From the NCBI RefSeq assembly GCF_040869045.1, contig NC_090322.1:175474672-175538671 (forward strand): DNA of 64,000 nucleotides, written 5' to 3'. Shown piece by piece: positions 35,365 to 50,100 of this stretch. Within the stretch, counting starts at the first letter, position 1. Every line of letters starts with the position of its first letter. The translations under genes were made by a program, and so were the position numbers. Source of the stretch: Eurosta solidaginis (Eukaryota > Arthropoda > Insecta > Diptera > Tephritidae). The notes beneath the pieces are model-generated. The model had not been told where the DNA came from. It ran no database searches and was given only the letters and a program-made list of their open reading frames with translations.

Positions 35365-37595
35365 TATCATATAAACGGCTTGTCATACAACGTCAAATGC
35401 ATTTGCCGACCGTTTTTACTACAAAAGACAACTAAATTGCCCAATACGTGAAAGCGACAGTTGCCTAACGGCATGGTACATTTGATATTCAAATTTCAGT
35501 GTGACCTAACGAAAATAAGGGATAACTACTCCCTACCATTACACCAAAACCGCGACTAGCAAGTTTAAACTTTAAAGCTATGTTAAGCAAAGAAAATGTC
35601 ACTCACCAATGGAAAAGGACTGACCGACTTCTTCCATCATAATCAATCCACCAAGATTTCCTTCTCTCTTAAGCAAAAAACCTTAAATGAAGTTAGGATC
35701 AATGGATGACATGAATGGCGTCTTAGGTACATTTATAAGTCAAGAAACTTGCCACGCAACAGATTGTTGGGCGGCTCTCAATCCCACTCGCTAGAGCAAT
35801 TCTCAATGAAGCGACGTTATTAAAGGGATCCAGCAAACCCAGAAAAATAAAATAAGAAAGGTTACTCGGATCGACGGTTTGAGGGCCATAACTATTCGCT
35901 CTCCCGGCAGGAGGGTTAATATTAGACAGCGCTAGTACAAGAAAGAGAGAGCAGAATTAGAGGGAACGCCGCATTCTCTACGGATGTACCAAGTAAAAAA
36001 CGACCGAAGGTCCCTCGGAATTTCTAATTGGATTTTATGGCACAAAAAAGAAAAGAAGTGACTGGCGAGATTTCTTGAGCGGACCAAACTATTTAAACCA
36101 TTACGCGATAAGCAAGTAAATACATGAGCGTTATCAAATTTATATCCAGCAGAGGTTTGTCCATATCTTCAACGCCCTCCTAAGCCTTCGTCTTAACGAC
36201 AAAAGATTTAGACAACGGGCGACCTGTTCATATAGGGACATGAAAATAAATGTCTTACGACTGATATTTCAGATCACTCTACGCTCTCCATCGGAAAGGA
36301 CATTCCACAACCTGCGAAAAATCTTTAAATTCAGTATTTCCAAAAAAATAACAATGGGGGACAGTAAAGTTTCAGAGGCCACTCTTTGTTGACTGCCAGT
36401 ATGCTTCAAGACCATTCGAATCTAACTTGATAAAATAAGATATGGTACTAAGGTGCTAAGCGAATCGTACCTATTGGAATATTTGGAGGTATATAAGCTG
36501 TAATTTAAGGGAGTTTTATCAATACCGACCCACGTCAGAAAGTAACGGTGGCCTTACCACAGTAGGGGGCGCTGCTGTGGCGAACGGTTTTTCTTCCTCA
36601 TATTTAATATTATACCCCCCTTATTAGGCATGTGGTCGTACGACCAAGATGAATATCCCATCATCTTATATCTATAGGAAAGAGAGTGAGAGCAGAGCCG
36701 TAAGCCAGGGAAGACAAAAGCCCTACAAGCGATGCGGGCATCTCGGGCCGACCGGAGAAGACTATTGGAGGAGGGTACGGAGCAGAGAGAATAAGAGCTT
36801 TGTCCAGGAACCATAGTTCATCCAGCGCACTTGGAAAGTAAGCGATTAGAATGGGCAGGCTAACCGTTTTGACAAGAAAAGCGGGTCTAATATTGTTGGA
36901 CAGAGTGACACCAATAGCGAGGGAGGACCTACCTCGGCAGCAACAACATCGAATGCTGCAAGCAACAAAGTCGGGGGAAAAGTGGCGGATATGTAGGTGG
37001 GTGTTAAGCCAAAGGGAGGTAACACAAATGAAATTTTTTTTCGCGATAAAATGTTGCACTGGTGTTACCGGCACTCATGAAATGGGTTACTTGGCGCCCT
37101 GCAAAATGGTTGAGTTTGTAGGTATTGGTGTTCTTTTTCTTATTCAGAGGAAAAATCTTCATGAAATGACCACACATACTTCTAAAAGAGCCTAGTAAAG
37201 GTAACAGGGTAAAATTTTTAGAATAGAAATCGCCATAAGACTCCGGTTGTTCCCGAGAGCATGACTGACGTAGCGAAACAGTCTTTGACTGTGCCGCAAT
37301 CTCTTTGGACAGATGTCTACTAAAAGGTGGAGATCTGTAGAAAGAACCTAGTTCTTAAGCTACCTTATGAATTTGGTAAGGTTTTCAATCCAAGATCATC
37401 GACCCATACGACAAACGACGCATCATATCACGACAACTGCCGCAGAGATACTAATATAAATTGTCTCGCTGCTTTAGACATCGATCTGCGTTTCATAGCA
37501 CAAATACGCTCTATACATACTTCAAATATTTGGAGAACACCCATGAAATGCACAAAATGAAGCTTTATTTTATTATGATTTTTATCTCGTTTTTC
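35365..37595. other. No confident gene; upstream region of Chsy
   Basis: Open stretches at 36851-37195 and 37327-37560 show no family signature. The sequence just before the Chsy start has TATCTCGTTTTTCAG ending at 37597, which looks like a 3' splice site. An upstream non-coding exon is therefore possible. No convincing TATA or core promoter was identified. Confidence 0.35.
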
Positions 37596-37642
37596 AGTAC
37601 AAACACTGTTGAGCTTTAAGCTCAGAAGCCGACCGAACAAAG

Positions 37643-38187
37643 ATGCTAATGCAAAATTCTGTTACTAAACGAAAAACTTTAATATTCGCATTTTTTGGCA
37701 TTGCACTGGGACTTTGCATAGGCACTGTGCTCAAGAATTATCGCGCCCTCGAGATTGTCAAACGATGCAGCATAAAACCAACTGGACAACAAACACCATT
37801 TGAAATTATAGGCATGAATCCTGAAGAGGAGACGACAAAAACGTCACAACGAAATTTGGTATTCGTCGGTGTTATGACAGCAAAAAATTTCATTGAAGGA
37901 CGTGCGCGTGCAGTTTACGATACATGGGGCAAAGAGGTGCCCGGTCGTATAGCGTTTTTTCAGCTCCGAAGGTTCCTACTCGAAAGAGATGCCAGTTATA
38001 GGTTTAAAAAATGTAGACGATCGCTATCCACCTCAAAAGAAATCATTTATGATGCTCTATTATATGTATGAACATTTCATAGATAAATTTGAATGGTTTA
38101 TAAGAGCCGACGATGACGTATATATTGAACCTGAAAAATTGGAGCGATTTTTACGCTCCATAGATAGTTCTAAACCACAATTTATAG
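37643..38187 (+). CDS. Chsy: Chsy exon 1 (anchor and start of the GT31 domain)
   Basis: It encodes residues 1-181 and the first base of Gly182: cytoplasmic tail, transmembrane segment (LIFAFFGIALGLCIG), stem, the conserved YPPQKKSFMML block and RADDDVYIEPEKL. A run of six T at 37955-37960 shifts the frame between the GRIAFF and SSEGSYSKEM blocks. Homologues need five T here. The exon ends ATAG|GTAGTAAT. Confidence 0.88.
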
Positions 38188-41100
38188 GTAGTAATGCAAA
38201 TGCCAGATTCAAATTGGCGAACTTTAATGTTTTATAATTAAATAATCAAATATATTTACAGGTCAAGCGGGTAAGGGGAATAGTGAAGAGTTTGGTCTCT
38301 TATCACTGGAGTTCGATGAAAACTTTTGTATGGGCGGACCTGGTGTTATACTAAGTAGTGAGACCCTACGTAGAGGTGAACATTTACTAGATTTTATGTT
38401 TTTTATAACAATAGCAACTTTCGAAAATTTGTTTTTTGTAGTGGCACCTCACATACCGACTTGTCTAAAGAATCTCTATAGCACTCATGAGGATGTGGAA
38501 GTGGGACGATGTGTGCAGAAATTTGCTGGCATACCATGCACATGGAATTATGAGGTAATTGTCTATGTATTGCAAGTAATCCATTGTTTTAAATATCAAA
38601 CATCCAATTGAGCAAAAAGGCTTAAGTCCATTAAAAATTAGCTTCTTGAACTCATTTAGTAAAGCTATAGACCTAAGAAAGTAGTATATCAAATTTTCAT
38701 ATAAAAAATTTTGTATATAGCGTTCATTGCGTCTGGCTTTGACTGCATGTCAGCTTGAGTAGGCGTAGAAGTAAGAGGAGGCTTCAAATGTGTAAGAATT
38801 TCTAAGAGATTTATAGAAATCATACACCAGACTTCCATGGAAAACCCGTTCGTTTTTATACTCAGCTGAGCAGAGCTCACAGAGTATATTATTTTTGTTC
38901 GCATAACGGTACCCTGTAACGGCATAAACTAATCGAGATAGATATAGACTTCTATATATCAAAATTATCTGGGCGAAAAAAGAAACTCATTTAGCGATGT
39001 CCGTCCGTCCCTAAACACGATAACTTGAGTAAATTTTGAGGTGTCTTGATGAAATGTGGTATGTACGTTCCTGGGCACTCATTTCAGATCGCTCTTCGAA
39101 ATTGACCAAATCGTACTATAACCACGCCCACTTTTTCGATGTCGAAAATTTCAAAAAACCGAAGAAGTGCAATAATTCATTGCCAAAGACGGATAAAGCG
39201 ATGAAACTTGGTGGGGGTGGGTTGACCTTATGATGCAGAATAGAAAGTTGGTAAAATTTTGGACAATGGGCGTCGCACCGCCAACTTTTAAATGAAGGTA
39301 ATTTAAAAGTGTTTCAAGCTGTAATTTGGCAGTCATTGAAGGTATGATGAAATTTGGTAGGAACGTTACTACTATTACTATATATGTGCTAAATAAAAAT
39401 TAGCAAAATAGGATAACGAACACGCCCACTTTTAAAAAAAAAAATAATTTTAAAATTCAAATTTTAACAAAAAATTTAATATCTTTACAGTATATAAATA
39501 AATTATGTCGAACATTCAACTCCAGTAATTATATGGTGCAACAAAATACAAAAATAAAAGAAAATTTCAAAATGGGCGTGGCTCCGCCCTTTTTCATTTA
39601 ATTTATCTAAAATACTTTTAATGCCATAAGTCGAACAAAAATTTACGAATCCTTGTGGTAAGGGCATAGCTTCTATGACGATAACTGTTTTCTGTGAAAA
39701 TGGGCGAAATCGGTTGAAGCCACGCCCAGTTTTTATACACAGTCGACCGTCTGTCCTTCCGCGCGGCCGTTAACAGGATAACTTGAGCAAAAATCGATAT
39801 ATCTTTACTAAACTTAGTTCACGTACTTATCTGACTTCATCTTGATATTAAAAATGGGCGAAATCCGACTATGACCACGCCCACTTTTTCGATATCGAAA
39901 ATTTCGTAAAATGAAAAAAATGCCATAATTCTATGCCAAAACCGAAAAAAGGGATGAAACATGGTGATTGGATTGGTTTTTTGACGCAAAATATAACTTT
40001 AGAAAAAACTTTGTAAAATGGGGGTGACATCTACCATATTAAGTAGAAGAAAATGAAAAAGTTCTGCAGGGCGAAATCCAAAGCCCTTGGAATCATGACG
40101 GGAATACTGTTCGTAGTATTACATATATAAATAAATTAGCGGTACCCGACAGATGATGTTCTGGGTCACCCTGGTACGATATCTCGAAAACGCCTTCACA
40201 TATACAGCTAAGGTTCACTCCCTTTTAAAGCCCTCTGGTCCACATTTATGGCGATATCTCGAAAAGGCGTCCACCTATAGAACTAAGACCCACTCCCTTT
40301 TAAAATACTCATTAACACCTTTCATTTGATACCAACGTCATACAAACACATTCCAGGGTTACCCTAGGTTCATTTTCCTACCTCGTGATTTTCTCTTATT
40401 TTGTCACCAAAGTTCTCAGCTGAGTATGTAATGTGCGGTTACACCCGAACTTAGCCTTCCTTACTTGTTCTAACTACGTAAAGTGTGGTAGAGGGCTTCA
40501 ACCGGCTGTGCAGCGCAATGGTGAATTGTGTTAGAAATATGAATGTATGAAAAAAATACTTGGCAAGCGAGGCTATTTTGGCTTCAAGTCATCACGGAAA
40601 GCGGGGGTAGGTTGACCTGGAAGGTTAAACGTGGCCTGATCAAATCGTTTCCGAGATGTTTAGTCTAGTAGGCGGTGCTAGCTTCCAGAACGTACCTCAT
40701 CAATGTCAGGCACAGGATAACACTGCCCAAAAATTTCTGAAAGTGTCTTTACCGCTACAAGAAGAAGAACGTCTAGTTGGAGTTGAAAAACCCACAGCTT
40801 ACATTCAAGTCTACAACAAATATATGCCATCAACTTTCACACGAAGCCCTTGCAAAAACCCCTTCCATTCGCTCAGGCTTCCGAAACCCAGATTAAATCT
40901 GAAGTCCAGATTTTATGACATAAGCGAAAAGCCTGACGTACTCGAATGTAAGCCGCGCGAAGCGACTATTGTCCCAAAGTTTCTGACATCGCCAGTTTAA
41001 ATTTTTATATTGTGACGAATATTGGCATCACTAAGTGATACTAGCACCACTAAGCTAATATTAAGCAGCCACTCGTATGTACGTAAACAAATCAATCATC

Positions 41101-44100
41101 ATTTAAACACATACATACAAGGCAACGGAAAGATACTCACAAAAACATGTAATCATCACGCATATACTATGAGAAACGCCTAAACTACAAATATAAATGT
41201 ATATCGCTGGTAACCAAGCAAAAGATTCTAGAAGGCGAAACGTCTAGACTTTTGGAGAAATATGCTGACGAGGCAGCATAGAGTATAAAAGCAGCGCAAG
41301 CTGGGGAATGATGAATCAGTTTTGATTTAAGCACGCTACTGGTTGTGAAATATAAGTGTTATTGTGAAGTACTCTCAAAGCAGTCTAATAAAGACCATTT
41401 TGCATTATTGAATATTGGAGTTATTTATTCAACAGTTTAGCGATTCGAACGTTAGCAGAAGGTTGCAAATAAGCAGAATAACCCAAAATTCGTTACAATA
41501 TTTTTTATATTTAACATATACATATTTGACAAAAAAAATCAATATGTAGAATTTGGGAAATAGATCTAAACTAAAGCTACCAGCGAGAATTTCGAGACCC
41601 GAAAAATCGAAAACTCGGGTTCTCGCGAGATTCTCGTTTCTCGAAATTGAATTTATGTAGCCGCTATGCTGACAGTATTTATGCACTCTGATTCTTTTTG
41701 CTTGTAGAGAACTCCGTTTCTCGCAAGGTTCTCGAAACTCGAAACACTCGTCAGTTTTACGAGCTCCTTAACATTCAGTTTAGTCCCTGTATTAGTTGTA
41801 TTTCGGTGTTTTTTATTTCTGTTTTTTTTGTCAGTGTAGCTCGCGAGATTTACAGGTATTTCGAGCTTCGAGAACCTCACCAGAAACCGAAACTGGCGAG
41901 ACAAAGTTTTTGGAACAAGCTCGAGAATTCGTAAGCACTAATCTAAACTATATACATATATATATATATATTGTCACGGATATTACCACGCCTAAGTTAT
42001 CCCATCACTAAGGTGATGCTAAGGCCATGCCAAGCAGTATTTACGTTAATAATCAAATCAAGTATACACATATATAAGGCAGCCCAGAGAGATGTCACAC
42101 ACAGATGCATTTACTTATACGGCTATGTGCGCGCGAGAGACTGTAAACTACAAACATTTGCATCAATAATTCAATCTTTATGTGTTTACATAAACGAATA
42201 AATAATTGCGTCTACACATATGCACGTATACGAGCAGCGGAGCGGCAATGCACAAACACATGCATATATCTTATCTCAGTGGTCACAAGAGAGGGCAATA
42301 ATTTGTGCACGTAGTTGTGGCTGGCGATTTTGTAGCCGAAACAACTAGTAACTTCTGGAAATCGAAGAGCCTAGAAGTATGCAGCGTAAACTATAAAAGC
42401 CGTGCAGGCGAGTAAGAAGTAATTCAGTTTGATTTGAATTGTCAAGCAGTTACGAGTAAGACGATATCTAGCGAGCAATAGCACTATTATTTTGAAAGTC
42501 AGTTTCCTTTAAGCTATCAGTTTGGTTATTAAGCTATTCGTTGCACAGTTTGAGTGTTATTGTGAAGTATTTTAATAAAGGCCATTTTTCCATTTTCAAT
42601 ATTGGAGTTATTTATTCAACAGTTTAGCGATACGATCCTAGCAAAAGGGCAAATAAGAGGATTTGCAGGAAATTCGTTACAATATATATATATATATATA
42701 TATTTCCCTAGATAAGAACTGTATGAGTTAAGCGGGGATTGCCCTTATTGCTTTAAATGTATGAAATTTTAATTTGAAGCAATTTTTAATTTATGTATAA
42801 TTTATTTAACAATTTGGGAAAAAATTTAAAAAGTGTGACATCAGCTGTCGTCTTAGCTGTTTCGATATACATTGTAAACCTCTCCAAAGCCTTTTCTCCC
42901 GGGAGTGTGATTTGAACCCGCACTCCTATGATGGTTGAAATGTTACAAACGCATTCAGCCACGTCATGCCTTATTGTTGTAAACCTTATCCCAATTGCCT
43001 TCTTTGCATATTTTCTTTATGCACAGTACAACTTCGTATGTAATCATGTGTTAATGTTATGCGTCGGTAAGGCGGATAAAGCTGGAGACATTGGTGCTTT
43101 ATCGGTAACCGTATCGGTGACCTTTTAACAGCTGATTCGACCAACCTTGTGAGAATCAATGCAATCGATTATTGGTGACGCTAAGGTCGTAACCGTATCG
43201 TAGCCAACCAATTGGGTTTTGGTTTACCATCGTAACGATAAACAGCTGATTACGTTAGGGATACGGATACAGCGATACGACATACGGCACCAATGACTCC
43301 GGCTTAAATGTGGAACAAAATTCGACAGTTGAAATCACGTAAAAGGGTTTGAGGGCAAACTAGTTGTGGTTCCGAATGCAATAGATGCGCTCAAGTTTCG
43401 AACTAGAAAGTATCCCTACGGGGATAGTATACCCAGGTCGTACGGTCACCAGGTCTAGACGAGGTGCGCCCAGCAAGACTTGAATCGCATCCAAAGAATC
43501 AGCGCTTCATGCCTGCCACCAAACGCATTGGATATGCTCTTTTGTACGCTAAACACACGCCCGAGACCAAGAGCCGTAGTAACCCTTTTTGTCATTTAGC
43601 GGCCCCGTAAACAGATCAAGCTTCCAAAAACGCCAACTGCCCACTAACGCTCAACATTTTCATACAGGCAAAGTTTGCATAGCGACTCAAGCTGCAGTAG
43701 CAAGGAGTCTTATCACAATGTTCCATATATTTTAACCACAGTTGGTTCCTTGCGTGCATCCAATAGTCAAGATTCATGCCTAGTGCAATGATGCAAGCCA
43801 CTAACCGTCGCTAGTTAGAAATGGCGAGAGCCATCCTCCACTTGGTTTTACTAAAGCAATGGGTAGATCTTTTTCCTCTGTTGCCTGCAGCGGATGTAGA
43901 GCGGAAAGCTTTACAAGCCTACGATTTATTTGATTAAAGTAAACGTTTAAGATTTCGTCCCTAGAGAGAAGCCTATATTACTCAATTGCCTACTCAGTTC
44001 AAAGGGGCACTTTAAGAGGGTTATATGGTGGCTGGCTCCCAACAAATTAAAGTCCTCTGCAGTGTTCAGTTTGTAGCTTCAAGGAGTTACTTGGCTGCCA

Positions 44101-47100
44101 AGGTGCTTAGAAGCAAGTGCGCTGACAACAAGATAAACGTGGTGTCCTCATTCACAGTGAAATACATTTTTCTCCTTTTTGTCCATTCCAGATGAGGCTG
44201 AAAGTACTGCGCCACTGTTCATGCCGATAATAGAAGTTTATTCAGGGTACGCTGTGAATATAATAGTTAAACTTTCTTCCGTTTCGAAAACTTGAAAAGG
44301 TTCTTCCCAATCATATCGGGTCTTGCAGTATTTCTGACCATTATTGGTACACTCGGCTACTTTTTTCAGGGGAAACAAATTCAGACATTGAATGTTTTAA
44401 CAAAAAACACATTTGCCAGTTAGTGAAACGATTTCTAAAAGACTCCGATTAGTGTTTGAGCCCGAGTAAACATATTTTTCTATCCTCGGATTTATAAACT
44501 CTGATCTAACGTCTTATGTAAGGAGCTCTTATAAGAGAATTCGTCAAGATACTTTATCCGACGTCGAGATCATGATGAGTACCAAAAATACCAGGGTATA
44601 CGAAACGTTACCATTTCTGTGGCATCATAATGACGAGCTGTTTCCTGCCGCAAGGATGGCAATGAATACATATAAGAGTTACGGTAGGTTTCGAGGGCGT
44701 GTGTTTGAATTTGCCACATTTCCATTCAGAGGCATTCTTGTTTCTTGTGAATGTGCGTCTTATGTGAGTGCCGGGTGGAGGCGCATTCCTCCAAACAGAA
44801 GATTAGAAACCTCAGTCGTTATGTCTGTAGTCTTGGAAATTGGCAAAGGAAGTTGAATAGATTGTGGTTGTTGTTGTTGTAGCGATAAGGGCACTCCCCG
44901 AAGGTCTTGGCCATAAAAAGTTTTAAGACAGATTACGTAGTTGGTCCATAGTAAATTCGTTGGCCTAATTATATCGCCCAAGATTAGTCGTCCTGTGTTG
45001 AGTTCGAATTTTCAACCATAAGACATATTTATTTATTATTACAAGGGTTAATGCAAAATCATGCCATCCTGTATGTATTGACATTTGCATTATCTCTATT
45101 CCTTTTGTTCACAATTCTTTTTCTTACATTCTGGCATACAGTCCACTTTTCTTATATATACCGCTCGCTATCGAATAATTGCTTTTGCTAATACTTGCCA
45201 ATATATTTGAGTACCTTACTTTGAATTAATAAAGTTATTTGTTGTTAAGAATTAAAGTATTCTCGAGTATTGATTTCGATTTGGAAACCACCGCATCAGA
45301 GCAGCAGAAGCATTTCCTGCCGTACTGACAACCCGCTACAGGTATTAGCCGCAAAAGGTGAATCTACAAGAGAAGGTAATAATCCGCATCATTTTTGCAA
45401 TTGCGTCAGCAAGGTATCATACATTTTACATCTAAAACCGGCGTGACATTCATTTGCCCTTTCAACACTTTCCTTATTGCCGACCTTTCGTACATTTCGA
45501 AAGTTAATATCGCCTTTGATTTGGCCTCTGCAAGCAGCAATAACTAAAACATCAGCGGAGAGCCTTACATACATACATACATATTCATTGTAATTGTTAA
45601 CCACAATAAATAAATTTTTACAATTCAATTATTAGTTAAAGAAAATGTCTACTTTCGTCAAAACGCGTGATTCTGCCCTCAACGCCATTAAGCGGTACAT
45701 GACGAAAAGTAAGGACGGCGATTTTATTTTGGATGTCGATAATGTTGAAAGCTATCTGACATTGTTGAGTGAGCAATGGGCTCGTTTCAACACCGCGCAA
45801 GATGCAGTAGAGGTTTCGTGTGGAGCCGACAATATTGAGGTGGAGGAAAATGCTCGCATACAGGCCGAAACCTGGCGTTGGCAAATTTTAAGCGCGTGCA
45901 GAAATGTAGAGCTGAATCTGTGTCGCAACCAATTTCGTCGTCAGCAACTGTGTCTGCATCCATTCGACTGCCCAAAATGGATCTTCCAACATTCGCCGGC
46001 GATTCAACTGAATGGATCGCGTTTTACGATACTTTTTGTTCGCTAGTCGAAAACAATACTACCTTGTCGGACGGGCAAAAGTTGTACTATCTGCGTAGTT
46101 GTTTAAAAGGAGACGCCCTTAGCATAATAAGTGGCTTTAAGATAAGCGACGCAAACTATACTGAGGCGTGGAACCTGCTCAAGGCGCGTTACAAGGTTAT
46201 GCGCGTCATCGTTGAAGCGCATATTAGGTCACAAATTACTCTGCTGATGCCATCAAAAGCGTTCTTAATGCATTTCATCAGCACATTCGAGAGCTCAAAG
46301 CGTTAGGTAGGCCGGTCGAGTTTTGGGACGATTGGCTAGTCCACGAGATCGTTAATAAACTAGCGTTCGATACCCGGAAGCAGTGGGAGTTGTCGCTGGT
46401 AAGCGATGAACCACCAACCCTTGATCAGTTGACTACCTTTTTAGAAATACGTTGCCGCTCGTTAGCGATGCTAACTACGCCTGATACCCAGACCACAGTA
46501 GGGAAGGTAACCACGTCAAAATCAGCTGGAAAGTCAACAAAAGTTTTGCACGCGATCTCGGAACGAGCCAATACGCGATGTCTATACTGCAATGCAAGTC
46601 ACAGGATTTATGCTTGTGAGAAATTCCGCAATCTAGATGCCACCGCCAAATCGAAATTCCTTAAAGAATCCAAAGCGTGTCTTAACTGTTTGCGTCCTGG
46701 ACATTTCAAAGACCGCTGTAACAGTACCTCCGCATGCCGTATATGCCACCAACGGCATCACACACTGCTTCATGGTATGGGAGTATCAACCGCTAGCACT
46801 ATAACAGCTCATTTCATCGCTGAGGCTGACTGCAATGCAACGACTGCTCCATCTGCTATCCCCCTTACAACTTTGTCGACTAGTACCGCATCCGCTATCG
46901 TTAAACCACCATTAACTTCCGCTTCCACATCTGTTTCGTCATGCCTGAGCTCTAAGGCTGACCCGCTAGCCATAAGGCAACATGCCGTTTTGCTTTCAAC
47001 CGCTGCTGTGAAGGTTCGCGATAGTTCCAATAGATGGCAGACAGCCTGCCTCTGTTATTTGATTCGGGTTCACATGCGACGTTCGTAACCGAGGCGTGTG

Positions 47101-50100
47101 TGCAGCGTTTAGGACTACCCCGAACATCGGCTTCCGTAGTGGTCACTAGGATCGGTTCATCCCAAGGAGGTCGCTGTAAGGGTGAGACATCACTTTTACT
47201 CCCATCGAGTTTTTCGGATGACTTCTACTCAATAGACGCCTTGATTTTACAAAAAATCACAGGCGACTTGCCATCGCAAAAGCTGGACATCCCTGAATGG
47301 CCTCATATTCGGGGGTTGGTTCTGGCAGACCCGGACTTCATGAAACCCGGACGCATCGACATTTTGGTTGGAATGGATGTCATGGGCCGTCTCATCTGTA
47401 CCGAACTCCGCAAAGGTCCACCCGGCACACCGATAGCGCAAAAAACAGTATTCGGTTGGACTTTGTGCGGAAATGTTGATACTTCGCCGTCGTCAACCCA
47501 ACAAGTACAAACGCTGCACTGTGATGTGCAAATCGATCGAGCTCTGACTAGGCCGTGGGAACTTGAGGAATCTCCACGTAAACAGCATTTGACGTTCGCA
47601 GAGCGCTTCTGTGAAGATCACTTTGCATCTACGCACTGCCGGTTGCCTGATGGTCGCTTTCTAGTGGAGTTACCGCTGAAAGTTGACGTGCCATTGGGTG
47701 ACTCTCGCGACTTCGCAGTTCGCAGTCTGCTGCATATGGAACGGAGGATGACTCGTGACACCAAGTTGCAGGCACATTACAACGAGTTCATGCAAGAGCT
47801 TATGGAAATGGGACATATGGAAGCCGTAACGGGAACAACGAATAATGCTGTCTATTACATGCCGCATCATGCAGTGTTGAAGGAGTCCAGCATCACGACG
47901 AAGCTAAGAGTCGTTTTCAACGCTTCCGCCAAAACTTCGTCCGGAAATTCGCTAAACGACGGGCTGTTTGTTGGACCGCAACTGCAACAGGATCTGTATT
48001 CCATACTATTACGCTGTAACAGCGGATGTTGCTAAGATGTATCGTCAGGTATGCGTATCGTCGAAGCACGTGGATTTGCAACGCATCGTTTGGCGTTCTG
48101 ATCCATCTTTGCCTATTCAAGACTACCGCATGCTACGAGTGACCTATGGTGTGGCGGCCGCGTCTCATTTAGCTGTAAAAGCCCTACAACAAACCGCGAA
48201 AGATTCGTCGAACAGCTGCGAAAGATCCGTTTCAGCGATTCTTAATGATTTTTATATGGACGATTTGCATACTGGCGCATCTTGTAAAACTCATTTGCAA
48301 TCATTACAACAGAACGTGTCGGAGATTTTGAAGGAAGGTGGTTTCGAACTGCGAAAGTGGGCAACGAATTGCAAAGAGCTGAACGAAAGTATCTCCGAGT
48401 CATCAGGAAGCATATCACACTACGTGGTAGATGGTAAGGACGTACATGCGCTTGGTTTAATGTGGGATACCAAGCAAGATCATTTCACCTTTGCAGTCAA
48501 CCTGAAGGAGGAACCTACACGTCTAACTAAAAGATCGTTCTTGGCCGATGCTAGCACATTGTTCGACCCTTTGGGCTTACTCGCTCCGGTAACAATCAAA
48601 TCGAAGATGTGGTTCCAAGACGTTTGGCGCTCTGCAGTTGGGGATGACCTGATCCCAGACTCGATCTCCAGGGCGTGGCTCGATCACCGGTTTCAGCTGC
48701 AGAAACTGAGAGAATTGAGGGTGAATCGCTGGCTTGGATCTGGAACAACCGGGGCACTCACCGAGCTACATGTTTTTACTGACGCTTCGGAACGCGCTTA
48801 TGCTGCTGTTATCTACGCTCGCACCTTGCAATACGACGGCACGGTCACGGTTTCTATCATTTCGTCGAAAACTAAGGTGGCACCGCTCAAAACGACCACA
48901 CTGCCGCGTCTAGAACTTTGTGCGGCGCATTTAGCTTCGAAGTTAGTTCGTAGCGTGTTGAACAGTTGGTGCGATATCCGTTACCCGCTGTACGCTTGGA
49001 CGGATTCGACGATCACGCTAGCTTGGCTGCAAGCACACCCTAGCAGAAGGATGACCTTCATAGCAAACCGAGTTGCCAACGTTCAAGAAATCTTGCCTCC
49101 CGAGTGTTGGAATCATGTGCGTACAGCATTGAATCCTGCTGATTGTGCTTCAAGGGGTATATCGCCTTCTGATTTGCTTGGACAACAGCTGTGGTGGAAC
49201 GGTCCTGATTTTTTGAAGGGTGCAAACCAGTTCTGGAAGGAAGGTTCCTTGAAGCCGCACACAACCGATCTAGGCGTCCGCAACAAGGTCGTAGCCCACG
49301 TGATCAACTCGGATGACCACTGGCCAGTCATTAGGAAATATTCGTCATTTTCCAAGTTGCGTCGTATCATCGCTTACTTATTAAGGTTTATATCAAACTC
49401 TCGTGCTGCTATCAAACGCCTCGATGAAAAACGAGCTGGGTCTTTAAGCGGTCTGGAGTTAATGGAAGCTGAACGCTGCTTAATAAAGTATTCCCAAACC
49501 CTTTACTTTGCTAACGAGATCTCCTGTTGCACCGCAAATCGGCCGATCCCGGTACGCAGTATCTTGTTGCGCTTGCAGCCCTTTCTCGACCCGAACGGTA
49601 TTCTTCGGGTAGGTGGACGACTAAAATCCGCAGAGGTCACGAATGATGTCAGGCATCCAATAATTTTGGCTAAAAATTCCCCGCTATCTCGATTAACAAT
49701 TTCTGATATTCACCGTTTTACATTACATGCTGGGCCGCGCATAATGCAGGTCGTATTGCAACGTCGCTACTGGATAATTGGCGTCCGCAGTTTAATCCGT
49801 AGCATTTATCATAAGTGTGTTAAGTGCACTTGAATCAATCGCAACGCCTCCAAACAGTCCATGGGTGACCTTCCAGCGTTTCGTACGACTTACTCTCGCT
49901 GCTTCACACGCACTGCGGTCGACTTCGCCGGTCCCTATTCGTATAAGTTTACCCATGGAAGAGGAGCGAAATCCATTAAGGGATATATTTGTTCTTTTAT
50001 TTGTATGTGCACGGGTGCGATGCATCTGGAGTTCGTAGGAGATCTGTCGACCCCTGCATTCCTCAACGCGTTCAAACGTTTTATTAATCGTAGAGGATAC

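Noticed and set aside
36851..37195. 114-codon ORF upstream of Chsy as a gene
   Set aside because: No conserved motif was found and overlapping ORFs exist on the other strand. Coding cannot be supported from sequence alone.
37950..37962. A splice acceptor TTTTTTCAG in Chsy exon 1 that would explain the frame change
   Set aside because: Homology runs without a gap across the site apart from one base, and no matching donor or missing segment exists. A one-base indel is simpler.
44572..44856. ORF of 94 codons as a gene
   Set aside because: It has no recognisable domain, low support and no splice or repeat context. It is probably chance.
45392..45420. Primer binding site of the BEL element
   Set aside because: The bases after the 5' LTR do not show a complement to a tRNA 3' end that I can recognise, so no call is made.
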